Shown: positions 44,170 to 54,796, numbered from the stretch's first letter. The stretch is DNA of 64,000 nt from Spongiibacteraceae bacterium (GCA_028280715.1 JANQLG010000030.1:83225-147224); one strand, 5' to 3'. The notes: generated by a model from the letters alone, not told the origin. Made by a program: numbers and translations.

Positions 44170-47097
44170 CTAGAAAGAGACATCTAAAACAGGCACGTTA
44201 GTACCTTCTCTGCTATCAAAAATACGCGCAGTATTGTTGCTATGAGTTGTACTCAGACCAAGGGTATAAGTACCATCACCAGTAATGTAAGTGGATACAT
44301 CCAGCTCAATCCATTGACCAGAGCTAATAACCGTGAGTGTATCCAGTGCACTACCTAATGCTGGTTGGTTATTCCAAGTCAGAGTTGCTTCATCCCAGGA
44401 ACTGCTGCCAACTGAATGCACTGTCACATCATCCATTGTGTTACGTGTAAATAGCCGTAGCTTGGCAGAGGTAACCGGACCAGTAACACCAGTCACAGTG
44501 AACTTGATATAGGAGTTCTGATCTTTGGATTGGCCATTAACGACCTTCGCATGAAGTTCAGTGTCTGAACCAAAATTGCTATTTGCCTTATTCTGTTTGT
44601 TATAGCTGTCTGCAACAGGATTAAAGCTCAACACAATTGGGCCAGTAGGCGCTGCACTGACTTCGCTACTATCAGCAGACTCATTGCCCGATGCATCAGC
44701 CGCAGTCACTACATAGTAATACGTGGTGCCATTGACTACTGAAGTGTCAGAGTAATCACTCGATGTCAGACCATTAGCAACTAAACTGTAACCACTTCCA
44801 CTGGTAGTACTGCGATAAACACGGTACCCGGCAAAATCCGGTTCAAAGCTGTCACCCCAATTTAAGTCGACAACAGCATCGCCGGCAGTAGCTGACAAGT
44901 TGATTGGCGCTTCCGGTGGTAATGTATCAGCTGCAGTGGCAAAGACTTCAGCCGATTGACTGCTCTCTTCTGCATCAATGTCTACTGCAGTAACGACGTA
45001 ATAATAAGTCGTACCTAACACAGCAGCATTGTCGTTGAACGTACTACTAGTCACACCAGTCGCTAGAGAACTATAAGGACCTCCCGGTGTAGTCGAGCGA
45101 TAAACACTGTAACTTTGCAGGTCTGGTTCAGTATTATTATTCCAGTCTAAGGTAATACTGCCATCAGCATCTGCTGTCGCTGCAAGTCCAGTAGGTGCAG
45201 CCGGTGGCGAAACGTTGGCACTATCTGTCACTTGCAGAATCGGAATAAAGCCTGATTCTTTACTGTCGAAAGCTCTAGCATTAGAGCTGGTATCAGAAGT
45301 GAGTACTGCAAAGGAGTATGTGCCATCAGCTGTCACGTGCCCAGTGATATCAAATTCAACCCAAGTATTCGCTGCGGGACTAGTGATCGTACCTAGCGCA
45401 GCACCAATCGTTGGTTTGTTATTCCAAGTGAGACTGGCTTCCGACCAACTATTGTTTGCCACTGTATGCAAAGTCGCATCAGCAGCAGATAATTGATTGT
45501 GCAGAATCAATTTTGCCGAAGTCACTGGAGGCACTACACCAGTCACATCAAATTTCAAAAATGGCTGCCTCGCCTTACTGCCTGCAGATTTAAATTTAAG
45601 AGATGCTTCTGTGCCATGTGTGAGTGAAGGATCTTTCTGATTGGCATAGGTATCATCAGTCGGATTGAAATCGATGGCACCACCGCCACCGCTACTGCCA
45701 GCCGTTTCCGACACTTCTGCAGAAACAACAGACTCGTTACCTGAATTATCAACAGCAGCAACGACGTAGTAGTAGGTCTGATTGGCTGTCAGGCCTGTAT
45801 CGTCATATTCACTGAGCGATTCTACCGTTGCAATCTCATCATAGGGCCCGCCTTGAGTCGTAGAGCGGTAAACTGCGTAACCAGCTAAATCACCTTCCAC
45901 GTTATCGGCCCAATTCAGAGACACGCTTTGCAGCCCAGAGGTTGCAACCAATCCGGTGGGAGCTGTCGGTGCAATCGTATCACCTCCATCCCAGGTCACT
46001 TCTACTGCCACTGTCGTACTCTTATCCACTACTACTTCGTAAGTGCGCTGAGGGCCAACACCATCAAAATACACATCGCGGTCCGTGGCGGTAAAAGTAT
46101 AGGTAGTTGGCGTGGCACTATTCGATGTCGCGCGGGTGCCGCCAGAGGCAAACAGCCAGATCTTGTTAGGCTCCTTGTAGACTGTAGCTACTGTCCAATT
46201 GGGACGGTCTTCCACGTAAGCAATCTGACGGGAGATCTGATTAACACGCGTCCAGTCTCCTTTATCCTGACTGACTCGCCACCAAAGGCCACCCAAACAA
46301 TCGTAATTAGCACAGATGATCATTTCCGCCAGGCTGTGATTTTCACTAGCGAAATAGGGTTTGCCCTCGCCTTTTACCTGCAGTAGATAATTGATGTATT
46401 GATTCATAGTGCCATTAATGGTGTGAGTGGCACCCCAATCGGTATTATCTTTGACGTAACTCCACCAATTGGCTGCGGCACCGGCACTCAGCGTTGAAGG
46501 ACCAACGATAGGATATTGTGATAGCACTGGGTCAGCCATAAATGCCGCATGAATATCAGCCCAGTTATCTTTGTTTTTGTATTTGTTGCCGTAATCGGTT
46601 TCATTGCCAGGTTCAATCAGCACTACCGTTAAACCGTGAGTGTTTTCAACGTAATCAATATAGGCCTTGAACATATCCCGCCAACGTTCAGGAATAATAT
46701 CCACCCCATTCGCAGCCACGTAATAAAGATCTACCTTATCAATCGCGCTGGAAGCCATCAGGGTGACACTATTTAAGCCGGGTACCAGATTGAGCTTAGT
46801 GACATAGCCATCAATCTCAGCTTTAGCCGCTGCGCCTAAACTACCATCCGGCTCTAGAGGATATTCCTGTACGGCACCGAAACGCATCGCATCAATTTCA
46901 CTGCCAATGTACATATTGGATTCGTTCACGTAAGAAGTACCCACGGTCCATAGCGTACTTTTCTTGGTTACACCAATATCCGTGGTGTCAAAATTAACCG
47001 TTACTGCATGCAAGTTTGTAGCAAACAGGCAAGTTAACCATAGAGCGAGACTGCAAGTTTGCTTTAATACAACACCTAGTATGTCTTTATTATTCAT
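44170..47097 (-). CDS. Large secreted glycoside hydrolase with FnIII and DNRLRE modules
   Basis: About 975 residues. Signal peptide, then a catalytic (beta/alpha)8-like domain (35-370) with clan GH-A type residues: acid/base Glu166 in VVLIEPGNETDYG and nucleophile Glu252 in YFASENHSL. Next come FnIII (385-470), a DNRLRE/CBM96-like domain (480-630), two FnIII (640-820) and a second DNRLRE (825-975), each DNRLRE with a TWNNxPxxG motif. Such architecture fits breakdown of algal polysaccharide; the precise GH family is not clear to me. Start at 47097 has GGAG nine bases upstream. Confidence 0.82.
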   Translation of the reverse strand: MNNKDILGVVLKQTCSLALWLTCLFATNLHAVTVNFDTTDIGVTKKSTLWTVGTSYVNESNMYIGSEIDAMRFGAVQEYPLEPDGSLGAAAKAEIDGYVTKLNLVPGLNSVTLMASSAIDKVDLYYVAANGVDIIPERWRDMFKAYIDYVENTHGLTVVLIEPGNETDYGNKYKNKDNWADIHAAFMADPVLSQYPIVGPSTLSAGAAANWWSYVKDNTDWGATHTINGTMNQYINYLLQVKGEGKPYFASENHSLAEMIICANYDCLGGLWWRVSQDKGDWTRVNQISRQIAYVEDRPNWTVATVYKEPNKIWLFASGGTRATSNSATPTTYTFTATDRDVYFDGVGPQRTYEVVVDKSTTVAVEVTWDGGDTIAPTAPTGLVATSGLQSVSLNWADNVEGDLAGYAVYRSTTQGGPYDEIATVESLSEYDDTGLTANQTYYYVVAAVDNSGNESVVSAEVSETAGSSGGGGAIDFNPTDDTYANQKDPSLTHGTEASLKFKSAGSKARQPFLKFDVTGVVPPVTSAKLILHNQLSAADATLHTVANNSWSEASLTWNNKPTIGAALGTITSPAANTWVEFDITGHVTADGTYSFAVLTSDTSSNARAFDSKESGFIPILQVTDSANVSPPAAPTGLAATADADGSITLDWNNNTEPDLQSYSVYRSTTPGGPYSSLATGVTSSTFNDNAAVLGTTYYYVVTAVDIDAEESSQSAEVFATAADTLPPEAPINLSATAGDAVVDLNWGDSFEPDFAGYRVYRSTTSGSGYSLVANGLTSSDYSDTSVVNGTTYYYVVTAADASGNESADSSEVSAAPTGPIVLSFNPVADSYNKQNKANSNFGSDTELHAKVVNGQSKDQNSYIKFTVTGVTGPVTSAKLRLFTRNTMDDVTVHSVGSSSWDEATLTWNNQPALGSALDTLTVISSGQWIELDVSTYITGDGTYTLGLSTTHSNNTARIFDSREGTNVPVLDVSF

Positions 47098-47611
47098 CAG
47101 AATTAGCTCCAACTGTTTATTATTAAAAACTGCTTGTCAGGAACTCCGCTATAAAGCGGTTACATCTTAGATACGCACATTCCTCATGTATTAACAAAAA
47201 TAGAAAAGCCGATGACATGGTGATTCCACATCAACTCAGGCATAGTAATATTATTCATATAAATATGCTATAAATTTGTACAAGAGTGCAGATCGCCGAG
47301 ACAAGACAATAAGAAAAACCTGATATTGACTGACAAATTAAAGGTATTAGATCAAGAGTGAATGGGAACTATCTGAATAACAACGTTTTTGAATACCAAA
47401 CAATAACTCTACATGGCTTGTTTCGCTTTTCGGTTCAATAACTAAAGTAGCAACCACCACAATCAGGAAGATCAAAGTCATTGTTACCAAGCTGATTATT
47501 TTTGCTTCCAACCTAACCAATAACTATTACGAATTCTGCTCTCTAGATTAAAATAGTGCCATTACTCATTTCTCACACTAATAAAATCGAACTAACAGAT
47601 TAATATAGGGT
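47098..47611. other. Intergenic stretch upstream of glycoside hydrolase
   Basis: 514 bp, AT-rich; it must hold the promoter of the leftward hydrolase gene, but I see no convincing boxes, repeat or coding remnant. Confidence 0.45.
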
Positions 47612-47953
47612 ATGACTATTCTCAATCAAGTAAAATTTAACTTATCCATCTTAAGTAAAGCGGAGTCTCGGATTACTGATATCGTGTTGAATAATCCAGA
47701 GTTCATTATCAATATGACCACCGCCGAGCTGGCTCGTATGGCTAAGGTCAGTGACCCTATGATCTCGCGTTTTTGTAAAACCTTTGGGATTCAAAGCCTT
47801 CCTGAATTTAAAGTAAAACTTGCCCAGAATCTGGTAAATACTCCCAGCTTTATCAGTGAAGCAGTCTCTCCGGGTGATAACAGCAGTACCTATAACGCAT
47901 TAACGCTAATCATGAAGCTCTGGAATATATCCGCATTGACACTGACTCGATAA
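47612..47953 (+). pseudogene. Truncated hexR-like (RpiR family) gene
   Basis: The first 90 codons match HexR at 49075 very closely (MTILNQVKFNLSILSKAESR, SDPMISRFCKTFGIQSLPEF, PSFISEAVSPGDNSSTY). A frameshift follows: another frame continues RINANHEALEYIRIDTDS, matching HexR KRVNANQAALEYIRKE. The SIS sugar-binding domain is lost. A decayed paralogue which, if translated, would be a DNA-binding domain alone. Confidence 0.82.
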
Positions 47954-47959
47954 ATTGGC

Positions 47960-48203
47960 AAAAAGCCAAACTCTGACTCACCGTTACAAAGTTCCAGAAT
48001 CCGACCACTTCCACAATGATTTTTGTTCCTTCTTTGGCCCACTTATGCCACGCTACTTTAGTGAAACAGAGTTTGTAGTATTATCTGACGGTAGTCTCGA
48101 TCACGAGCTGGACATCAAACTGGATGCGCGGATTTTTTGTAGTTCTCAAGCCTCTTGATCTTGTTCTGACAACCGACCAGCTTATGAGGAATATCCGCTT
48201 TAG
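47960..48203 (+). pseudogene. Decayed GFA-family gene fragment, copy 2
   Basis: Translation gives LTHRYKVPESDHFHNDFCSF, then FGPLMPRYFSETEFVVLSDG, SLDHELDIKLDARIFCSS, a stop, and SCSDNRPAYEEYPL to a TAG at 48201. It is homologous to copy 1 at 42265-42519 throughout, with different damage (the zinc-ligand Cys of CSxCG is lost). Confidence 0.78.
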
Positions 48204-48433
48204 ACCAAGGCTTGCACCTCAAACAAGCACACATTACGCGCATCACTGATTAATCCGCACCAATTTAAGCATCGCTCTCCTCATGACATCGGCGATATTT
48301 GTTAACTATTTGACAAAAAAGCTACAATTTTTAGCTTACAAAGATCAATGGCATATCAATTGCCTAATCACTATCTATGGATGAAGAAGGAGGATTAAGG
48401 AAATCACTTATTAACTCAGTAAGGGCTGTATCT

Positions 48434-48835
48434 ATGACTGACAAAAGCTGGCTACTCAATCATTCAGCAATTACCGCAGCAAAAAAATGTATCGCTATTA
48501 TTGAAGATGAGTTAGGCATACGCCTTAAACTCTCTCATCCTCAATTCCTGGAAATGATCAAAGAATACACAGTACTGAATGAATCAAGTAAATTGGAAAC
48601 GGCCTACTTAGAATTATTGAAATATTCAGAAGGATACGAGTCGGAATCGCCAACACTGGGCAGAGATCAAAAAATTGTCAATATCAAGCCTGACCAAAAG
48701 GAACACCTTTCTGAAGAAACAAATGCGCCAGTCGTTAAAGAAACCGTCGAATACAATGGTCGAACCTTCCCGATGTTTAATGATGAAGGACTTCGCTTTA
48801 AGGGGTTGTATAGAGGGCAACCGCGGTATGCTTAG
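48434..48835 (+). CDS. Hypothetical protein
   Basis: 133 residues from MTDKSWLLNHSAITAAKKCI (AAGGG eight bases upstream); the frame is open from 48377. Helical N-terminal half, acidic linker, and a C-terminus NGRTFPMFNDEGLRFKGLYR which resembles the short GLYRG-type motif of several uncharacterised regulators. No assignment possible. Confidence 0.55.
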   Translation: MTDKSWLLNHSAITAAKKCIAIIEDELGIRLKLSHPQFLEMIKEYTVLNESSKLETAYLELLKYSEGYESESPTLGRDQKIVNIKPDQKEHLSEETNAPVVKETVEYNGRTFPMFNDEGLRFKGLYRGQPRYA

Positions 48836-49074
48836 GTAATCAATACAGACAGTAATCAGGCAATCTACTTCCAGCAATGTTTTCTGACGCGTAGCGTTAA
48901 ATGCTTTTGTTATTTAGAACTACTTTGCTTATAGAGAAGAAAGCGTCCTTTATACTCAAAAAAACAATCCAATGTAGTATTCCCTTCCTTCACACGGCAC
49001 AATAGTTAATATTGCATTTTTTGATATTAATTTCTTTTCTGGGATTACATCAATAATCACTATAAAATAATCCG

Positions 49075-49923
49075 ATGTCGATTCTTAATCAGATAAAATT
49101 CAACCTCTCCAATCTCAGCAAGGCGGAATCGCGAATTGCCGTCATTGTTTTGGAAAATGCTGAATTGATTATTAATATTACCACCGCTGAATTGGCTCGT
49201 ATGGCCAATGTCAGCGACCCGATGATTTCCAGATTTTGTAAATCCTTTGGCATACAAAGCTTTCCTGAATTTAAAGTCAAATTAGCTCAGGACCTTGCTA
49301 ACGCTCCCAGCTTTATCAGCGAAGCTGTTTCTCCTGGCGATACGACCGCTACCTATATAGAAAAACGTGTTAATGCCAATCAAGCCGCACTGGAATATAT
49401 TCGCAAGGAGCTTTCCCCTACAGGAGTTGAAGAGGCGGTACAAACACTTGCCAATGCCAAACGGATTGAAATTTTTGGCATGGGTGGCTCTGCATCCATC
49501 GCTCAGGATGCACATCACAAACTATTTCGATTGGGCATTCCGGTTACGGCACATATCGATTTATTAATGCAGCGGATGGTCGCTGCAGGATCAAACAGCG
49601 ATACGGTTATTTTGGTATTTTCTTTTACAGGACGAACGGTTGCCACCGCCGATATTGCAAAAATAGCCAAGAATAATGGTGCCCAAGTAATTGCTATTAC
49701 CCATCCGGAATCACCACTATCTCAGATTGCAGATATTAGTATTCCGTCGGGAGATGAATTAGAGGACACCACAATTTATGTTCCCATGACCACACGCATC
49801 GTAATTCTTACGATTATCGATATTTTAGTTACTGGTATTGCGTTGGAATTAGGTCCCGAATTAGAGCAACAATTGCAAAAGATTAAGCACAGCCTGGACG
49901 AAACAAAAACGCCGACGAGTTAA
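49075..49923 (+). CDS. hexR: HexR, RpiR-family repressor of glucose catabolism
   Basis: 282 residues: N-terminal RpiR helix-turn-helix (TAELARMANVSDPMISRFCK) and SIS domain (IEIFGMGGSASIAQDAHHKL, VFSFTGRTVATADIAKIAKN) which binds 2-keto-3-deoxy-6-phosphogluconate. Represses Entner-Doudoroff genes in Pseudomonas and Shewanella relatives. It converges with the edd-zwf-pgl-eda operon 20 bp away, and two operator-like sites are found upstream of edd. Confidence 0.95.
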   Translation: MSILNQIKFNLSNLSKAESRIAVIVLENAELIINITTAELARMANVSDPMISRFCKSFGIQSFPEFKVKLAQDLANAPSFISEAVSPGDTTATYIEKRVNANQAALEYIRKELSPTGVEEAVQTLANAKRIEIFGMGGSASIAQDAHHKLFRLGIPVTAHIDLLMQRMVAAGSNSDTVILVFSFTGRTVATADIAKIAKNNGAQVIAITHPESPLSQIADISIPSGDELEDTTIYVPMTTRIVILTIIDILVTGIALELGPELEQQLQKIKHSLDETKTPTS

Positions 49924-49942
49924 ATAGTTTTACTGGCAAAAT

Positions 49943-50566
49943 CTACAAAACACTGGCCTGACTTGCCAATTCACCGATTTTATCCCATTCCTTGTCGGCA
50001 ATAGCCTGTTTGTCCAACATCCAGGTCCCGCCTACACATAACACATTATCTAAGTCGAGATACTGGTGGGCATTATCAATATTAATTCCACCGGTGGGAC
50101 AAAACTTTATCGCCGGCAATGGACCAGCAATAGACTTCAGCATCGGAACTCCCCCAGCAGCCTCTGCGGGGAAAAACTTCATATGTTGTAAACCAACCTC
50201 TAATGCCGCCATCGCTTCGCCAGGTGTGGCTACACCCGGTAATATAGGCACACCGGATTTTAACGCTTGATCTAACAGCAAGGGTGTTGCACCTGGACTC
50301 ACTAAAAATTCAGCACCAGCAGAAACAGCATCTTTAACGTCATCAGATGTTACTACCGTACCAGCCCCAATAATTGCCTGTGGTACCTGTTCTTTGATTT
50401 GGCTAATTGCCGCCAGGCCGCATTCAGTTCTTAATGTCACCTCCAAAACTTTCAAACCTGCGTCCACTAAAGTCTTTGCCAGAGGAACAGCATCTGATAT
50501 GTCATCAATGACAATAACGGGAACGACAGGGCTCGTTAACATGATTTGTTCTATGGATAATGACAT
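49943..50566 (-). CDS. eda: KDPG aldolase (2-dehydro-3-deoxyphosphogluconate aldolase)
   Basis: 207 residues; splits KDPG into pyruvate and glyceraldehyde-3-phosphate. Catalytic Glu in LEVTLRTE, Schiff-base Lys in HMKFFPAEAAGG, and phosphate-binding CPTGGI. Last gene of the operon, 29 bp after pgl. Confidence 0.97.
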   Translation of the reverse strand: MSLSIEQIMLTSPVVPVIVIDDISDAVPLAKTLVDAGLKVLEVTLRTECGLAAISQIKEQVPQAIIGAGTVVTSDDVKDAVSAGAEFLVSPGATPLLLDQALKSGVPILPGVATPGEAMAALEVGLQHMKFFPAEAAGGVPMLKSIAGPLPAIKFCPTGGINIDNAHQYLDLDNVLCVGGTWMLDKQAIADKEWDKIGELASQASVL

Positions 50567-50595
50567 AACGTTGTCTCAGTAAGTTAAAGCCAAAT

Positions 50596-51309
50596 TCAAG
50601 GTGCCCAATAAACATGGACTGCAATTTTTTGTTGTTGCAACACGGCGGCAACAGGCATATCGCACACATCTTTGCATTCTTTTGCCTGTTGGTAAATCTG
50701 GCGTTTTTCATCGCCGGTTATCAATAAATGTATCTGCCGTGATTGCATTAATCCAAATAAACTCAAACTCATACGTTCTGTTAGTTCTCCGGTAACATCA
50801 CTTTGATGAGCGAGAATAGGCGCACATAATCTTTCATTTATCAGCGATAAAGCTTCATCCAAACCTTCGGCATGAGGAAATAAAGAAGCGGTATGACCAT
50901 CTGGACCCATACCTAAAATAACTACATCAAAGGGCGCTGTTAATTGTTCTTTATAAGCCTGTTCACAATATGCCATACCTTCAGCTGCTGTTGTTTCATT
51001 ATTTTTCATTTCTATAAATCGGGATGCACTGGCCTGATGTTGCAGCAAATTATCAGTAATAAAATCCGCATTGCTGCCCTGCTCACCTCTATCTACCCAG
51101 CGCTCATCAACCAGAGCCACTGTAATATTTGACCAAGGTAATGCTTCGTTAGCCAAAGCCTGGTACAAAGGCTTTGGTGTACTACCGCCCGATACAAGAA
51201 ATGTCGCCTGATCACGCTGCTCAACAGCTGCAGATAAAATACTCTTGCACTCTTCAGCTAACGCTTTAAACAAGCTGGTTCGGTCGTTAAAAAAATGTTC
51301 TTCGATCAC
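50596..51309 (-). CDS. pgl: 6-phosphogluconolactonase
   Basis: 237 residues; hydrolyses 6-phosphogluconolactone. Motifs VSGGSTPKPLYQAL, VALVDERWVDRGEQGSNADF and GMGPDGHTASLFP are those of the DevB-type enzyme. Overlaps the 3' end of zwf by 4 bp. Confidence 0.96.
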   Translation of the reverse strand: MIEEHFFNDRTSLFKALAEECKSILSAAVEQRDQATFLVSGGSTPKPLYQALANEALPWSNITVALVDERWVDRGEQGSNADFITDNLLQHQASASRFIEMKNNETTAAEGMAYCEQAYKEQLTAPFDVVILGMGPDGHTASLFPHAEGLDEALSLINERLCAPILAHQSDVTGELTERMSLSLFGLMQSRQIHLLITGDEKRQIYQQAKECKDVCDMPVAAVLQQQKIAVHVYWAP

Positions 51310-52787
51310 GATTCTATTTTTTTCTCTTCGCCAGCATTGAACCAGTAGCGACCCTCTGAGGCCAATAATTGATCGGATTCATCAGGGCCCCAGGTTCCAG
51401 CTCGATACAAGTGCGGCGTATCGCCCGTTTTTTCCCAGGCCTCGATAATAGGATCGATCCATTGCCATGCCGACGTCACTTCATCACGATGAATAAACAA
51501 ACTTGAGTTATCCTCTGCCGCATCTAAAATCAGCCGTTTATAAGCATCACTGTTGAAACGCTTATAGGTATCGGAGAAATTTAAATTAAGTGTTGCTGGC
51601 TGCAACTCCATCTCCATGGTTTCCATATTTTTGGTCATCATAGTGAGCTGTATGGATTCTTCTGGCTGCAATCGGATAACCAGTCGATTAGCTGTTAAAG
51701 GACCCGCTGCATCTTCATAAACACGGTGAGCAACATCTTTAAACTGAATAATAATTTCTGCACAACGCGCTTTCATGCGTTTGCCGGTGCGAAGATAAAA
51801 TGGCACCTGTGCCCAGCGCCAATTGTCGACATGAACTCGCAATGCCACAAATGTTTCGGTTTTACTTTCTGAACAATTCAGCTCTTCCAAATAACCGGGC
51901 AATAGATCACCGTGATAGCTGCCTGCAACGTATTGTCCTCGTACTGTATTTTTTGCAACATCGTCACCTGTCATTGGTCGAAGGGCCTGCAGTACTTTGA
52001 TTTTTTCTTCCTGAATATTTTTGCTATTCATTTTATTGGGCGATTCCATCGCCACCAGGCAAAGCAACTGTAGCAAATGATTTTGTACCATATCCCTAAG
52101 GGCGCCGGCTTCATTATAAAAACCACTACGACCTTCCAGACCTACTGTTTCTGAAATACTGATCTGCACATGATCAATGTATTTTGCATCCCACATTTGA
52201 CCAAAAATAATATTGGTAAAACGTAGCGCCATCAGGTTTTGTACCGTCTCCTTCCCTAAATAATGGTCGACACGGTAAATACTTTTTTCATCAAAATAGC
52301 TGGCAATTTCTGTGTTAATCGCTTCAGCTGAAGAGGCGTTATAGCCTAGCGGTTTTTCAACAACTAAACGACTTTTTGGCGTAATTAATTGAGCTTCAGA
52401 TAAATGTTTACAACACACACCAAAAATAGTGGGCGGAATAGAGAGATAAAAAATACGTGTTTTATCTGCCTCTTGATCCATAATCTCGCGAAGAGATTGC
52501 CAATGATTATCCAGCTTTGAAATATCTAGCAACAGTGATTGCAAAAGCGTTTGAAATTCAGCCCAAACCTCTACACTGAATTCTTCTGGCCGTAGATATT
52601 GTTGCAGCGCCAATGCCGCTTTATCATGGTAACCTGCCACCTCTTCGGCTGAGCGACAGCTGGTAAAAATCCGCGTCCCGGCCGGGAGTTGTCCATCGCG
52701 AAAGGCGCGGTATAGTGCCGGCACTAATTTTCTCAGTGCCAAATCTCCTCCGCCGCCAAAAATCACGATATCAAAGGCTTCTTTCAT
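51306..52787 (-). CDS. zwf: Glucose-6-phosphate dehydrogenase
   Basis: About 493 residues; oxidises glucose-6-phosphate to the lactone with NAD(P)+. Nucleotide motif FGGGGDLALRKL, and active-site RVDHYLGKETVQN. I prefer the ATG at 52785-52787 since GGAG lies six bases before it; an in-frame ATG at 52800-52802 is the alternative. 40 bp after edd, in the same operon. Confidence 0.96.
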   Translation of the reverse strand: MKEAFDIVIFGGGGDLALRKLVPALYRAFRDGQLPAGTRIFTSCRSAEEVAGYHDKAALALQQYLRPEEFSVEVWAEFQTLLQSLLLDISKLDNHWQSLREIMDQEADKTRIFYLSIPPTIFGVCCKHLSEAQLITPKSRLVVEKPLGYNASSAEAINTEIASYFDEKSIYRVDHYLGKETVQNLMALRFTNIIFGQMWDAKYIDHVQISISETVGLEGRSGFYNEAGALRDMVQNHLLQLLCLVAMESPNKMNSKNIQEEKIKVLQALRPMTGDDVAKNTVRGQYVAGSYHGDLLPGYLEELNCSESKTETFVALRVHVDNWRWAQVPFYLRTGKRMKARCAEIIIQFKDVAHRVYEDAAGPLTANRLVIRLQPEESIQLTMMTKNMETMEMELQPATLNLNFSDTYKRFNSDAYKRLILDAAEDNSSLFIHRDEVTSAWQWIDPIIEAWEKTGDTPHLYRAGTWGPDESDQLLASEGRYWFNAGEEKKIES

Positions 52788-52826
52788 CTCCCGCTCCGTC
52801 ATAAAATTAATCTCTATAAGATAAAT

Positions 52827-54632
52827 TTACTCGAAAATACTGGCACCGTCTTCAGCTACACTCACCAATGATCTGAAGCTACTAAATAGCTCTCTTCCCA
52901 TACCCTGGTCATGAGGAACACTTTGTTGTATCGCATCTCTGCTAAGAAATGCATCATCTAATACTTTGAGCGTGCCCGCCTCACTATCGAGTTCAATAAC
53001 ATCACCATCACGAATTTTTGCAATGGGCCCTTCATCTAATGCCTCCGGACTCAAATGAATAGCAGCAGGTACTTTTCCGGACGCGCCCGACATGCGGCCA
53101 TCAGTAAGCAGCGCAACATTAAAGCCTCTGTCCTGCAGTACACCTAAAACCGGCGTCAGTTTATGTAATTCCGGCATTCCGTTTGCTCTTGGCCCCTGAA
53201 AGCGAACGACAGCAATAAAATCACGCTCTAGTTCTCCAGCATCAAATCGCTGTTTTAATTCGTTTTGATGTTCAAACACAATCGCAGGTGCAGTTACTTT
53301 TCGGTGCTCCGGTTTTACTGCAGATACTTTTATCACCGATCGACCCAGGTTACCGGTCAACAGTGATAACCCACCGTTAGCACTAAAGGGTTGCTCAACA
53401 CTACTCAAAATAGAATCGTCCAAACTTGTATTAGGACCATCTTTCCACTGAACAGCACTGTTAGACAAAAAAGGCTCCTCAGTGTATCGCTCTAAACCAC
53501 CTTCACCTACTACAGTTTTTACATTACCATGTAGAAACCCAGCGCTTAATAATTCTCTAATTAGCAGACTCATTCCCCCTGCTGCCTGAAAATGATTTAC
53601 GTCAGCTTGCCCATTGGGATAAATTCGACATAACAAAGGTACAACCTTTGACAATTCTGACATATCTTGCCAGTTAATTTTTATTCCAGCTGCATTAGCA
53701 ATAGCTATTAGGTGAATGGCGTGGTTAGTCGATCCGCCTGTTGCCAACAAGCCTACAATGCCATTGACGATACTGCGTTCATCAATGATTTCTCCCACTG
53801 GTGTGTAATTCTCTGACATACCGGTTATCTGCACTAGTTTGCTCACGGCCTCGCGTGTTAATGCTTCCCGTAATGGCATGCCGGGATTAATAAAAGAGCT
53901 ACCGGGTAAATGCAGCCCCATAATTTCCATTAACATCTGGTTGCTATTGGCCGTACCGTAAAAGGTGCAGGTGCCTGGACTATGGTAGGAGCGGCTTTCG
54001 GCCTCCAACAACTCTTTGCGCCCCACTTTACCTTCTGCGAACAGCTGCCTGATTCGAACTTTTTCACTATTGGCCAAGCCTGAAGGCATTGGACCGGCAG
54101 GAATAAACACAGTGGGGAGATGACCAAATGCCAAAGCGCCTATTAATAAACCCGGTACTATTTTGTCGCAAACGCCCAAGCACAAGACACCATCAAACAT
54201 ATTGTGGGAGAGTGCAACTGCTGTCGACATGGCGATCACATCGCGACTAAACAACGACAATTCCATGCCATCCTGCCCTTGAGTAACACCATCGCACATG
54301 GCCGGAACACCTCCAGCAAACTGGGCGACAGCTCCTGCCTGATGGGCTGCTTCTTTGATAATGTCGGGGTAGCTGACAAAGGGCTGATGAGCTGACAGCA
54401 TTTCATTATAGGAAGAGACAATCGCCAGATTGGGCACACGATCGACAGCTAACACAGATTTGTCATTGGCATTGCAGGCCGCAAAGGCATGGGCCAAATT
54501 ACCACAGGATAAACGCTTGCGAGAAACGCCCTGCTGGTAAGCATTCTGAATCTTATCCAGATAGTTTCCTCTGGACGTTTGGCTACGTTCAATTATCTGG
54601 TCGGTAATTTTGGCAATCGTCTGATGCAACAT
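52827..54632 (-). CDS. edd: Phosphogluconate dehydratase
   Basis: 601 residues; converts 6-phosphogluconate to KDPG, the defining Entner-Doudoroff step, using an Fe-S cluster. IlvD/Edd motifs [23 protein letters not shown] and [20 protein letters not shown] are all present. First gene of the operon edd-zwf-pgl-eda; its promoter is flanked by HexR-like operators. Confidence 0.97.
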   Translation of the reverse strand: MLHQTIAKITDQIIERSQTSRGNYLDKIQNAYQQGVSRKRLSCGNLAHAFAACNANDKSVLAVDRVPNLAIVSSYNEMLSAHQPFVSYPDIIKEAAHQAGAVAQFAGGVPAMCDGVTQGQDGMELSLFSRDVIAMSTAVALSHNMFDGVLCLGVCDKIVPGLLIGALAFGHLPTVFIPAGPMPSGLANSEKVRIRQLFAEGKVGRKELLEAESRSYHSPGTCTFYGTANSNQMLMEIMGLHLPGSSFINPGMPLREALTREAVSKLVQITGMSENYTPVGEIIDERSIVNGIVGLLATGGSTNHAIHLIAIANAAGIKINWQDMSELSKVVPLLCRIYPNGQADVNHFQAAGGMSLLIRELLSAGFLHGNVKTVVGEGGLERYTEEPFLSNSAVQWKDGPNTSLDDSILSSVEQPFSANGGLSLLTGNLGRSVIKVSAVKPEHRKVTAPAIVFEHQNELKQRFDAGELERDFIAVVRFQGPRANGMPELHKLTPVLGVLQDRGFNVALLTDGRMSGASGKVPAAIHLSPEALDEGPIAKIRDGDVIELDSEAGTLKVLDDAFLSRDAIQQSVPHDQGMGRELFSSFRSLVSVAEDGASIFE

Positions 54633-54745
54633 AGCAGATCAAGCCCCAAGCAAGCTGATAGTGTAGATTTACTCAGTAAGTTCTTAATTTTCAATTAGTT
54701 ATATAACGATAATGGAAAATCGAAGCAGACTTACTTAACTCAAAA

Positions 54746-54760
54746 TATAATTTAGTTACA
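54746..54760 (-). promoter_or_regulatory. HexR operator, promoter-proximal
   Basis: Reverse strand TGTAACTAAATTATA matches the HexR consensus TGTAATTAAATTACA at 13 of 15 positions. It lies just downstream of the -10 box, over the expected transcription start. Confidence 0.75.
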
Positions 54761-54761
54761 A

Positions 54762-54789
54762 ATTATGCTTAAAAAATTAGTATTTTCAA
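54762..54789 (-). promoter_or_regulatory. Sigma-70 promoter of edd-zwf-pgl-eda
   Basis: Reverse strand TTGAAA (54789-54784), 16-bp spacer, CATAAT (54767-54762). It sits between the two HexR-like sites, about 120 bp upstream of the edd start codon. Confidence 0.6.
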
Positions 54790-54796
54790 CAAAATA

